DNA from: Anastrepha obliqua
Taxonomy: Eukaryota; Arthropoda; Insecta; Diptera; Tephritidae
Direction of reading: 5' to 3'
Assembly: GCF_027943255.1 (NCBI RefSeq)
Contig: NC_072893.1
Location: forward strand, 94,619,784 to 94,683,783
Length of the DNA: 64,000 bases
Positions 1 through 10,400 of this stretch are shown here, piece after piece. The translations under genes and the position numbers were made by a program. The notes below the pieces were generated by a model. The model worked only from the letters and a program-made list of their open reading frames with translations, was not told the origin of the DNA and did not search any database. Each line of letters begins with the position of its first letter. Positions within the stretch are counted from its first letter, which is position 1.

Positions 1-232
1 TTCGTCTGCTGTAGCATATGCCTCCAATTGTTTCGGTTTCGTGCCTGTGTACCCGTGCCCGAAATCCTAATAAGCCTGCGACTTCTTCTGTGGCATTTAT
101 GTGACCCGATCATCATGATTGTGGTTATCACAGATGGGTGCGCGTGTAGTTTTTGAAGTTTCTGATATGGCGGAACTACTCGCCTGTATCACATCGCGCA
201 AACCATTTTTCACAGAACCCTCCTCTCGGAAA

Positions 233-1070
233 TCAGTAACTTCTGCTTATCCGCATCTGTGAGTGTCCACGTTTCACTATCGCATAGCAAGATGGAAATA
301 ATAATTGACCGATACAGTGAAATCTTTGTTTTTCTGTCTTGTCTAGGAGGCGACTCTTTAGGTGTTGACACAGCGAAAAATAGCATAGCAGGATTCTGCG
401 GTCGATTTTTGCAAAAATTTTGTTGTCACGATTAATGATTACTCCAAGGTATTTAAATTCTTTCATAGTCACCGATTTTTTATATTTGACCCACATTGTG
501 TCTGACAGAGTCCCATGTAGATGAAACTAGCGCTCAAGTTTTGGCTTCGATTATTTCTAAACCCATACATTTTGTTGCTCTTTCAATACCTGCGAAGCCT
601 TCTTTCAAACTCTGCAGCGAGGATACGATTATGTCTATGTTGTCCGCATAAGCCAGCAATTGAACCGATTTAAGCAAAATAGTTCACTTTGTGTTTAGGG
701 CAGAGTCCCTGCTAACCTTTTCAAGGCCAATATTAAAAAGAAGATATGAGAGCCCATCCCCTTGCCGAAGTCCGTTCAGGGTGGTGAACTCTCGCGACGG
801 GTTGTTCTGAACTCTTGCTACATTCCTTACATTCTGCATGAGCGTGTTAAACATATTAACATAACAGGAATACTGAATACTGCCATCGCCGAGAAGAGCC
901 GGTTCCTAATTATGCTGTCGTAAGCTGCTTTGAAGTCTATGAAAAGATGATATATCGTCATATCGTATTCGGGAGACTTTTCTAAAACCTGTCTTAGTAC
1001 GAAAATTTGGTCAATCGTTGATATTCCCTCTTGAAAACCAGTCTGGTAGCTACCAATCATGCGGTTTAAG
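233..1070 (-). pseudogene. RTE-like non-LTR reverse transcriptase fragment
   Basis: Read on the minus strand this is a broken reverse transcriptase of a non-LTR retrotransposon. In order I see QTGFQEGISTIDQIFVLRQ (about 1045-980), HLFIDFKAAYDSI with the first catalytic Asp (about 950-910), GLRQGDGLS (about 780-750), the active-site box reading YADN instead of YADD (about 640-652), and FKYLGVIINRDNK of the thumb (about 463-420). The frame changes between blocks and there are internal stops. The RQGDGLS and FIDFKAAYDS style fits the RTE/BovB group. Nothing upstream of about 1070 reads as RT, so the copy is 5'-truncated. It is dead: the second catalytic Asp is lost and the frame is broken. Confidence 0.75.
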
Positions 1071-1156
1071 TCCAGCGCTTAGAATATTTGAAAATATTTT
1101 GTCTGATAACAAAACATCTGCATATATCCTTAATATATAGAATACTAGCAAACCCT

Positions 1157-1172
1157 GCCCGCTTCGCTGGGC
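1157..1172 (-). other. Helitron 3' terminal hairpin (copy 1)
   Basis: On the minus strand GCCCAGCGAAGCGGGC forms a GCCC/GGGC stem, a bulged A, a GC/GC step and a GAA loop, eight bases before the terminal CTAG. This is the usual Helitron 3' end layout. The same hairpin recurs at 49909-49924. Confidence 0.85.
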
Positions 1173-1243
1173 ACACTAAAATAGAATAGATATGGTTTAG
1201 AACAGAAAATACATGGTTTACATATTATTTATTTCTTTATTCT

Positions 1244-1640
1244 TTATTCAAGCGCTTTGGCATAAACAATATTTTTTGTTTTTCTATTTGTTTTTGAGTA
1301 AATATATAATGCTGTTGGCTTCCCAACACCTGAACAGCCAACGTATAGTTGACCATGGGTGAATACTGGTTCTTCTAAATTCATCCCGCATATTTCTAAA
1401 GTTTGCCCTTGTGATTTATTGATAGTTATTGCAAATGCTAATCGAATGGGCAGTTGCAAGCGCTTGAATTCAAATGGCAATTCAGGTGGAATCATTGGAA
1501 TTCTCGGTATTAGAACGTCTTCATTCTTGAATTTGCCAATTAAAATAGTTGCTTCGATAACATTATTCATCAATCGTTTGACTACAAGTCTAGTTCCGTT
1601 ACATAGCAGCTTTGTTCAAATTGATGTCTCTGGGACGATT
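1244..1640 (-). pseudogene. Helitron helicase (Pif1-like), C-terminal fragment
   Basis: The minus strand encodes the last ~130 residues of a Helitron Pif1-type helicase: LCNGTRLVVKRL, then IPRIPMIP, FKRLQLPIRLAFA, TINKSQGQTL and GQLYVGCSGVGKP, ending KNIVYAKALE before the stop. In active members the last motif normally reads CSRVGKP; here the Arg (arginine finger) is Gly. The first ATG-initiated stretch starts at 1573, but homology continues upstream across a stop. The Rep domain and the rest of the helicase are absent, so this is a non-functional remnant. Confidence 0.85.
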
Positions 1641-2434
1641 TGATCTGGACAGTGCCATTCGTTGCCGATTCGCTCCATTTTCTTCTTGACGTTCTTCTGA
1701 TGTCCCGTTATTCCGAGCATTTCTCATGTACAACATTATTGTAATTATGGTATTCTGAAATTTTGTGGACTATATTTTTTGTTTTTAATATTTTTATTTT
1801 TTTTTTAATTTTTTTTTATCATTTGATTCACTCATGGTGCATCGTAGTTTATCGCATATGAACCGAAAAAAATAAATCCACTAAATTTGATGAAAACTTA
1901 CATTAATTAATTCCAATTTACCACGTGAAAATTCCTAAATGTATAAGAAAAATATAAGCACGTGAGCGATTGTTAATTGAAAAAATAATAAATTGCTTTT
2001 TTCTTTTTGATGATTGTTTCTTAGTTATTCATTTGCGTTGATTTGAAATTAAAAAAAAAATCTTCTTTCTTCATGATCAGCAAGTGTTAACAATGTGTGT
2101 AAGTTTGGTTTAATTCGGCGCAAAGATACGGCGGGTCCACGTTTTGGCATATTTTTGAGACCCTAGTCATCAATAGGTATGAAAATTACCCCGTATTAAA
2201 GCACTTATCGACAGCTTTCATTTGATGCCCATATTGTACATACACATCCGAAGGTTACTCGGGTCCACGTTTTGACCTATATCTCGAGCCCTATCCACCA
2301 ATAGGCATCCAAACTATACGTAAACCATCTTCAATACCTACTTAACAATGTGTGTAAGTTTGGTTTAATTCGGTGCAAAGACACGGCCGGTTAGCGAACA
2401 CACACAAAAAGTTGACTTTATTTTATATATAAGA

Positions 2435-2900
2435 TTATTTGCAGTTCCACATTACTACACGCTCAATTATCTTTTTCGTGAAATATATTGTTCAAGCTGG
2501 TGTAATTAACCCTCGACACAGTTGTGAAGTGAGTGATTTCACACATAAATGACGTAGTTTACCTATTTATCACCGCAAAGAGTATCAAAATGCTGATAAT
2601 GGCTAAAAAAAATCGAACCAGAGATGCCGTCAGTTTAAGTGTTTCACTTAATGGAATCATAGCTAAGCCGGTCTTAAATATTTGAAATTGTGGCCTTCTG
2701 ATCATCAATTTCTTTTTTTTTTTTTACAAGAACATTTTGGCTTTCTATAAGTAAAAAAATATTTTCTATAAGAATAAAGATAAAATTTGCCTGCAATTCA
2801 TTATTTCCAAGGGACACACATTACCGCATAACAACCTAAAATTGAATAACATATGACTCTATAGGATATAAAAACGCAATGGGAAAAACGGAATGGGCGA
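2435..2900. other. Unassigned AT-rich stretch
   Basis: Sequence between the Helitron and the next open frame. It has A/T homopolymers and scattered stops in all frames. I see no domain, terminal repeat or RNA gene. Confidence 0.6.
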
Positions 2901-2901
2901 C

Positions 2902-3126
2902 TCATTTATTCTGATCAGAGGCAGAAGAGACGAATACGTAATTGTCGAAATGATTGCAGGAGCTGCCCGCACGTGTGTCCTTATTTAAGTGTATGACTTC
3001 CATTATCATTGCACAAATTTCTGGCTCAAAATCAGCGGGCTGCATTAACTCGTAAAATGAAACCATTTCGGTTTCCTTCGCTTTTGGCGTGCTGTGGTTT
3101 ATTACATTATTTTCCTTATTCTCCAT
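2902..3126 (-). CDS. Hypothetical 74-residue protein
   Basis: An ATG-initiated frame of 74 codons on the minus strand. The product starts MENKENNVINHSTPKAKE and ends SSASDQNK. It is acidic, with a mixed, soluble-looking composition, no signal peptide, membrane segment or cysteine motif. An AATAAA lies in the last codons, overlapping the TGA stop. I do not recognise the family, and no splice signal or neighbour helps. It could be a small gene, an exon or a chance frame; the composition is more protein-like than most short frames here. Confidence 0.25.
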   Translation of the reverse strand: MENKENNVINHSTPKAKETEMVSFYELMQPADFEPEICAMIMEVIHLNKDTRAGSSCNHFDNYVFVSSASDQNK

Positions 3127-3654
3127 TATTATTATTATATTATCATATGTCTGATACGTTTACTTTGATATGCGAATTACATAGCTAACCACAGGTACAT
3201 CTCACTTCTTTTTAAGATTACTGAATTATTTTGCTTAGCTGAATTGACGGCTCATCTACATTAGAGGTTCATCATACATCATGTCGTCACCTTGATAAAA
3301 ATAAATGATTTGGGTATGTATGTACAATGCTTGTGAACATGGAGTCATGCACGTGCTGTAAGCATTCCTTTACTTTGTAAAATGCCTAATGGATATACAT
3401 ACATATGATCTATATTTTTTTAATATATCCCTGTGCGCGAGTGGGTATATACGGTGTGAGAGGCAAATACTTGCAAAGCTCGTTAACACAAAAAAAACCA
3501 AGAAAGAAATTAGTAATGTCATTCCGTAATTCAGTATTTCAAAATGGTTAGTTATGAGTATATTAATTTCAATTACAATTTTTTCCATAAATAGTTAAAT
3601 TTTTGTGTTATTATTCTATAAAAAGTTTTTCAAAAGTGACGCTTAGATGTCAGT

Positions 3655-4005
3655 AGTGAATAATTCCTAGATGGTACCTCTATTACGTCCTCTTGGTAGG
3701 CGAGGCATTTGTCATGCATCAGATGTCCAAATTTATACGTCAGAACAACGCATTAAAGTTATTGAAACTTATTATGGAAATAGTCGATCTGTGAGGCTCG
3801 TGATTTTTTTGTGGAAATAATCGTCCGAATAAGTGGAAAATTCAAAAGTTGGTGAAAACATGTCAAGAAACCGGTTCTGTCGAAGATAGAAAAAGAAGAA
3901 GACGTTCTGTTGAGAATATTAATGCTTCAACATTGATAGCTGGACGTTCACCATAATTTGGCATTTGTAAATGGACTGTTTGGTGGATTTTACCTGTAGA
4001 TAAGG
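3655..4005 (+). pseudogene. DD41D (rosa-like) mariner, N-terminal scrap
   Basis: From 3734 the plus strand reads YTSEQRIKVIETYYGNSRSV, the N-terminal helix-turn-helix typical of rosa-like mariner transposases. After a frameshift near 3810 it continues as NKWKIQKLVKTCQETGSVED, then FGICKWTVWWIL near 3960. The rest of the transposase is missing: the homology runs directly into the (AAAAG)n tract. No catalytic residues remain. Confidence 0.7.
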
Positions 4006-4202
4006 AAAGAAAAGAAAAGAAAAGAAAAGAAAAGAAAAGAAAAGAAAAGAAAAGAAAAGAAAAGAAAAGAAAAGAAAAGAAAAGAAAAGAAAAGAAAAGA
4101 AAAGAAAAGAAAAGAAAAGAAAAGAAAAGAAAAGAAAAGAAAAGAAAAGAAAAGAAAAGAAAAGAAAAGAAAAGCAAAGAAATAAAAATAAAAGAAAAGA
4201 AA
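4005..4202 (+). repeat. (AAAAG)n pentanucleotide microsatellite
   Basis: About 34 near-perfect AAAAG units up to about 4175, then imperfect units to about 4202. It begins where the mariner homology stops. The long minus-strand frame across it (FSFLF repeats) is only the translated repeat. Confidence 0.97.
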
Positions 4203-4459
4203 GTTTTGGCGGAGGCGCTGAGTTGAGTTATTACGTCAATAATACTACAGATGCGTAACCTTAGTATTCATAAGCCTAAGCACTGTGACTATTTATTTAT
4301 TTATTTATTAGAAATATAATTATAAATAACTATATTACATTACGAAAGGCACTAATAGCTAGGACTATCGGCCTAAAATAATAATAATAGATTTTTTACT
4401 TATTTATAAAAAAAATATTAGAATAAAAATTATTATGTGTAGGGAATTAATAAACAAAA

Positions 4460-5558
4460 TTATAAAAGATACACTAGTCCAATTTGATATATAAAATCAT
4501 AAATATTCGACATATTTTCTAGAGAAATCTCTTTCAGTAAATCGGAAGGTTTCCTGCCGTTAAAGATATTGTTTCTGCCATTGTTATACTTGGTGCAGTA
4601 GTCTATTATATGAATAATGGACAGTGGGCAGTTACATGCTGAGCAAATCGGGGCAGGCATTCCTTTTAGAAGGTGTTGCTGAGTAATATTTGTGTGTCCT
4701 AGCCGGAGTCGGGTAAAGATTTTTGTCTGCTGCAGTGTCGCTCCTGTTGGAATAATTGCTTTTAGTCGTTCTGGATTTATGGATTTGTAGCTATGTTGGT
4801 ATGTAAACCATTTCTCCCTTACGGTTGAGTGATAGATACTATCGATTATCCTGAGAATGTCGGATTTAACGAAGGCTTCGAAACAGAATGTGGGGATATT
4901 GCTGACATTTTTCGCTGCTTTATCAGCGTTTTCGTTGCCAAGAATTCCGCTGTGTCCAGGGATCCACATAACTTTTATTTTTGCCTTTTGCTGGGACAAT
5001 TTATTTCGAATATTGTCAATTAAAGGTTCTCTGCTGTTTGCGCTCGACAGAGCTGCGATGGCAGATTTACTGTCTGTACAGATTATATATTTTCCTTTAG
5101 TTGAGGAGGCGTAGTCAATGGCGAAGTTTATAGCAATCGCCTCGGTAGTAAATATCGAGTTGTGTGGGAATAGAAGACCAGTCCTAAGTATGCTTCCCTT
5201 AGATATCAGATACCACAGCAAATGCAGTTGAGTCGGTTTCTTTAGAGCCGTCAGTGTAAATAAATTTCCAGCCTTTGGCATCGCAATAGTTCTTGATTTG
5301 AAAGAATAGCATTTGATAAACAAGTTTAGAGGTGTTTTGTTTTGAATACATCAGTAGGCTGGTGATGAAAATGGATGGAGGAAGTTCCCAGGGTGGGAAT
5401 CTCCATTGAAAAGTTAACATGGGCTGTATGGAAACGTCAAATTTCGCGGTTTCTTCCACCGCTCTGTATATAGCTGATTCACGCTTCAATTTTGTAGTTC
5501 TTCTGATGACATTTTTCAAGGAATTGTTTATAATTGGGTTACTGTATCTTGAAAACAT
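4460..5558 (-). pseudogene. LINE RNase H and C-terminal region (I-like)
   Basis: Two overlapping minus-strand frames make up the C-terminal half of the LINE polyprotein. The upstream one (5558-5199) carries FIYTDGSKETDSTAFAVVSD with the first RNase H Asp. The downstream one (5323-4460) carries TTEAIAINFA (Glu), ICTDSKSAIAAL (Asp) and IPGHSGILGNENADKAAK (His and Asp), then a Cys-containing tail (PICSACNCPLSIIH). All four acidic RNase H positions are present, but a frameshift between about 5199 and 5250 separates the first from the others. Confidence 0.82.
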
Positions 5559-6690
5559 TACTGGAACAATATATCCTTGGAATATACCTTGTATTATACC
5601 TTACTCTATCACTCATTTCGGGAAGTCCAGCTTCGGCTAAAATATTTTTTGTCGGGGAGGTTGGAAAAGCTCGAAGACTTTTACGAACGGCTGAATGGTA
5701 GAATACTGATATGTTCGCGAGGGTGCCTTTTGAACACTGTCTATATATTGGTAGACCGTAATCAATGCAAGATATTATTAATGATTTTGTTAGATTTATT
5801 AGAGAATTTTGGGTAACATTACTATATTTTGAAGCAAAGTATTTAATGAGATTTAATCTATTATTAAGTTTAATTTTAAGGTATTTACAATGTTCCTCAA
5901 AGCTAAGATTTTTATCAAATATTTTCAGGTTAGTAACATATTCAATTGTCTGATTATTATAGGTCAAGTTAAAATTACAATAGGGTTTTTTCTTACATAT
6001 ATACAGTGTTTTGCACTTATTATATGATAGGCTAGCTCCAGAAATAAGTGCCCAGAGAGATATATCATCAAGTATATTATGGAATATGTTATTTATTTCG
6101 TTTAAGTTGTTTCTCTTTGAAAATATTAACACGTCATCAGCATAAATAGAGTGTTTGACGTCGTATTTTTCAATAATGTTGCTTATTTCATCAAATGCAA
6201 TAATAAAAAATATCACTGATAGGGGAGAACCCTGTGCTATTCCATTGTACAGGGGTACTCTACCAGAGTATTTATAGTTGACTTTAGTTCGAAAAGTGCG
6301 GTTTGCTAAAAAACTTTTTACGAAGTTGAATATCTTTTGGCCAATGCTCCATTTTTTAAGTTGTTTCAATACAACATGTATGCCGATTCTATCAAACGCT
6401 TTTTCAAAGTCGAGACCCAGAACAGTGACATGGTTTCGGCTGGAAATAGCGGTTGACAAGTAATGATCAAAAATGATCATTTATTCCAAGAATATTGATT
6501 ATTGCACCTGGGGTATTAAAGAAAAATATTGCTTGTACGGCAAAAGAGTTTGATTCAATGCGCAGCTCCAATTTACTACAAAGGCTGTTGAGAACTGTAG
6601 TCATGTGATAGACAACGAAATATTCAGTTGGGAAGCAACTTATTGTTGAAAATTGCATTTTTAGAGGCTTGGAAGAAAGTAAGTGTAATA
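5539..6690 (-). pseudogene. LINE reverse transcriptase domain (I-like)
   Basis: The best frame, 6480-5539, gives about 313 residues. Blocks in order: VTVLGLDFEKAFDRIG with the first catalytic Asp, YNGIAQGSPLSVIFFIIAF, and SIYADDVLIFSKR with both Asp of the active site, followed by a thumb region (CIDYGLPIYR). Upstream, 6467-6658 continues the fingers in another frame. The frame ends at 5539 and protein homology continues in a different frame toward RNase H. Active-site residues survive but the ORF is broken. Confidence 0.82.
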
Positions 6691-6849
6691 AGTATCTGAC
6701 ACCTATCAGTTACCGGCCGGAAAAATACCATGTTACCAATGGCCCCAAAATCTCCTTGCTTTGGCTTATTTGTGTCTTGAAAACATTCTGAATTACAGGT
6801 ACAGTTAAGAGCAAGCTGTTTATACATTTAGACTGCAAAGCACCTGATC

Positions 6850-7600
6850 CCATTTTCCCCAGCTTGACCTGTCATTTATAGAAATACGATTGTCAACTAA
6901 TATTAGCTCATATTCGGAATGTAAGAAAGATATAATGGACTAGGTTGAAGTGTTATTTAATAAATAAAACGTCTGAAGAAATTTAATTAAAATTGTTTTC
7001 TCTAAAATTGAGAAAAAGTTAGCGTTGGAAATACGCTCTCATATTAGACCGAATAAATGCTAGCTTTTCAGGTGATGAGTCAAGTTGTCTACACCTCAAC
7101 CTCACTGATAAGTCAAATAACAGTAGGCTGATATGAATGAATCTGAAATTAGGCGATGACTTCTGCCAATGACATGCATTTTTCAGTCAACTTGAAATAG
7201 TTTTCGAGCTGCTGTTGCCAGTGACTGCGGCAGCAACACCAAAAACAATAACCGCTGCATTGTGAGGCAAACATGAAGAAGGATGACAGCTAGAACAAGG
7301 CAAAAGGGAAGGAAAACAATTTCTGGTAGCGGTTATAGTAACTGCTAGCCGCAACGTCGGCAAAAACTGCATCAGCTTCGGCAACAATAGTAAGCATAGT
7401 TGTAGTAAAAACTTGTAACGGTGGTGCACGATTGGGTAAAAAGTTTACATTGTGGCAGGACATTTTTTTGTTAACAAAACAGTAGAACTGTCAAACCGTT
7501 TACAACATTATACGATTTTACACACAAACAAATGTTTAAGTAAATATTAAACGGATTGAAATTTTTCAAAAGCAATAAGCTTGAAACGCAGTTTACTATA
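6850..7600. other. Unassigned stretch
   Basis: No convincing coding region, terminal repeat or RNA gene. Short frames in several registers overlap without motifs. Confidence 0.55.
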
Positions 7601-7693
7601 CAGGGTGTAAAAATAATATTTAAAAACGTAAGGAGATAGAAGTATGAAACATAAAGAAACAATAAATATGTGACATTCTTTTTGAACACCCTT
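7601..7693. mobile_element. 93-bp TA-flanked mini inverted-repeat element
   Basis: It starts CAGGGTGTAAAAATA and ends TTTTTGAACACCCTT; the ends are imperfect inverted repeats (AGGGTGT plus A-rich). TA lies immediately on both sides (7599-7600, 7694-7695), as expected for the Tc1/mariner superfamily. There is no coding capacity. Confidence 0.4.
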
Positions 7694-7699
7694 TAAATT

Positions 7700-9914
7700 A
7701 TAAATGTGTCTCAACTTAAATAATGTTTTTCTCTCGGATACTTGAAGCTCTTTTATAACTACTTAAACCCCATACAAAGCCGGAGTCCAGACGTTCAAAT
7801 TGCTTACGCAGCTGGCAATATACTACAGACATCTATGGAAGTGCATAATATACATGGAATTATGTAGCTCGAAAGAAATGACGACAATTTGCTTGTTGCA
7901 GCTGTTATTTGTTGCTACATTTCATCGCTTTTGCGCTACCCACAGACGAATTCCTTTTTCTTTGGTTGCTACTTTTCTTTATTTTTTCAAATTGCACCCT
8001 CTACGTAAGCCTGCTTATGACGTGTTTCCGGTAATGTTACACATCATGTTTCTTGCCACACGCGCTACTGCTTGACGACGATGACAGGCGAAATGGGGCA
8101 CAAAAGCATAAAAAAATGCTCAAACCATGATATTTAGAGTTTTAAGGTGTATTCATGAGCAGGAAAACCGGGATATGGCGTGCAATAAACTCCGTTCAAA
8201 GGTTAATGTTGGTGAAGCATGCAAATCGCGAGCTGTGATAAAAAGATTATTTTCTACCAATGCCAATGTGGGGGATTGCAACGACTAAGAGTTTTTGACA
8301 GTCTAGAGTGTAACTCCCTATCTTTCCTGAATGAGCCGTCCAATGACTTGACCTTCCATGATCGGAAGGTCGCCTTCTTGTTTATCCGGGATTTCAGTAG
8401 GAATTTGTCAGTCGATTTTTAAGTAACTTTCCGTTGAGCTAAATACTTGAAATATAGCTCAGACCCCAACAGCAATATTTAGCGAATTGTTTCAGGTTCT
8501 ATCGAGTTTTATAAAAGACATAGACGTAGACAAAGACGATGTGAGCCTGAAGATTTATTATAATTATAGTTGAATCAATTAATATGCGATGAGTTTTCAG
8601 TTTCTGTGGGAATATGGGGATAAAACGCTTTTAGTGGTACATGGTGATTGCATGTCCAAAAAAATTTCAGATATTTTGTCATTTCTCTAAGGGATGGCGC
8701 CACACTCATTTATTGCATAAATTTCCCTCAATGTTTAAAAAAAAGTGTATGATGGGATAAACAATTTTTTAATGGAAACAAATTATAAGCAAATCGCAAT
8801 GGAGCAAACAAAGGCATTTAGTGGCATAAAACTAAAAAAACACCGTAATTTGATTATCTTCAGAAAAAGTTTTCTAAATTTCTTTCCACCATGCAGACAA
8901 AATCCGCCAAGCAGCCAATTCATGAACACCTAATTGTTTATAATCGAAGTATTTCCCTTTCTTTCGAAAATGGCTTCTATACCCTTCAATTTGCGGCCCA
9001 ACTTTGAGCAGAGGTGGAAAAACTCAACTTACCTACTTCTCTCTGCATTAAAAGGATAAACATTGTTGGTTAAATTTTGTTACGGTAAATATTTTACTAT
9101 AAACAAACTATTCTTCAATGACAATAATTTCGCTCGAAATTTTAGCTTAAATAAACACAATCATCTTAAGCGACTTCCAGAAATGAAAATATATCAAATA
9201 CCTGTAAAGTATTCACTTCAGTGGAATTGAAAAGAACTTCTATCACTTCCGGCGTTAGCACAACAAGATTTCGCACGCCTGTATTAAAAACTCTAATTAG
9301 TTCGCTTGAAGGCAAAAACTCCTTAGAATCGCTTCACATAATGATTGTATATACAAGTGAACTGAAAAGTTTGAAATGTGTTCACTGGATTAATTTAGTG
9401 TTGTAGTATAACTCTTAGCCCTCTGTAACTTCCGTAACTTAATCTTCACAATTCCACTGACATGGTAGTATATTAGATACCATTTCGACGACTTGCCTTT
9501 ACCAAGTTCCGGCTTGTAAAGTTAGTGAAACCATTCAACTTTTCGTTAAATACTTATATTTTTATTTATTGACATATTAATTGAATTTAAAATGGCAGTT
9601 TATGTTAAACAGGTTTTGTTCTCATTTCACAAATTAAACCTTCAAAGTTATATCTATACAAAACCAACGACAAATATTCCATATATTATTATTTTTTCAA
9701 CAAATGTTTTACATTTACTTTTATTTAAACTTAAACTCAACGATACATTAAGAAAACAGATAAATCCAGTGGTTAAGTTAGAAATTATTTATATTTGTTG
9801 AACATTACTTCAAAATGTGTCCTCAAAAAGTTATGTATTTAAAAAAAAACAATATTCCACAATATAATTCACTAAAAAAATTTTTGCATTCTATATTAAG
9901 CTTAAGCTTATCAG
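7700..9914. other. Unassigned AT-rich stretch
   Basis: About 2.2 kb with only short frames, none with recognisable motifs or good splice signals. No tRNA, terminal repeat or satellite seen. It may be host intergenic or intronic DNA. Confidence 0.5.
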
Positions 9915-10400
9915 TCTGATGTCCCCCAAGTTGGGTCGAACTTTTAGTGTCTTTTGTGGGGAGGCAAACAAATTGCCCATTGCTCTGTGAAAATCATATT
10001 CTAGGGATCAAAATAAGAAACTTTTCCGAAGGAACCATACCTCTAAAATGAATTCTGATGTCCCCCAATTTGGGTCGAACTTTTTTGTTTCTTTTCTCAT
10101 GTAAAGGCCAAAAATGGTGATATTTTGAAATGATTGTATGGCGAACCCCCCAGGGGAGTTCCAGGGGTTGTGCCACTGGTATGGGTGGATCGGCCGTCCA
10201 AAGTTAGTGGGGGTCGATCATACATTTGGGCTCGATTGGAGCACTCTAAATGCGTCAAAGTGGGATTTTTCGTTCGACCCAAATTGGGAGACATCAGAAT
10301 TCGTTTTAGAGGTATGGTTCCTTCGGCAAAGTTTCTTATTTTGATCCCTAGAATACGATTTTCACAGAGCAATGAGCGATTTTTAAATCAACCCGCCCTA
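9915..10400. mobile_element. hAT-like fold-back element, copy 1 (left-truncated)
   Basis: The right arm ends AAATCAACCCGCCCTA at 10400. Its inverted counterpart, including GAATTCTGATGTCCCCCAA, lies at 9915-10070. The core around 10090-10250 matches the other copies at 16775, 44612 and 54313. The left terminus (TAGGCCGGGTCGATTT in the others) is missing, and homology begins inside an arm unit at 9915. The right end abuts piggyBac coding sequence at 10401. Non-coding: the overlapping open frames on both strands are palindrome products. Confidence 0.85.

Larger units (their letters stand above)
1145..2434 (-). mobile_element. Helitron, internally deleted, both termini present
   Basis: On the minus strand the element begins TCTTATATATAAAATAAAG at 2434 and ends CTAG at 1145. 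Eight bases before the CTAG lies a GC-rich hairpin (1157-1172). The base before the 5' TC is A (2435) and the base after CTAG is T (1144), the A/T insertion site expected of Helitrons. At 1290 bp it is far shorter than an autonomous element. It keeps only the C-terminal helicase (1244-1640) and two copies of a repeat of about 128 bp near its 5' side (about 2085-2400). The Rep nuclease part is missing. Confidence 0.88.
4288..6850 (-). mobile_element. I-like LINE, 5'-truncated, with RNase H and (TAAA)n tail
   Basis: Minus-strand non-LTR element. From 5' to 3': decayed RT start (about 6850-6480), RT with an intact YADDVLIF box (6480-5539), a linker frame, RNase H (about 5250-4900), a C-terminal segment ending at 4460, a 3' UTR, and a (TAAA)n tail seen as (TTTA)n at 4288-4310. 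RT plus RNase H and a short tandem tail fit the I group. ORF1 and the endonuclease are absent. It resembles the 39290-43190 element in style, but the proteins clearly differ. Confidence 0.82.

Noticed and set aside
3370..3588. 72-codon minus-strand frame with a hydrophobic segment
   Set aside because: AT-driven composition, no motif, no supporting signals.
3863..4177. 104-codon minus-strand frame rich in FSFLF
   Set aside because: It is the translation of the AAAAG microsatellite.
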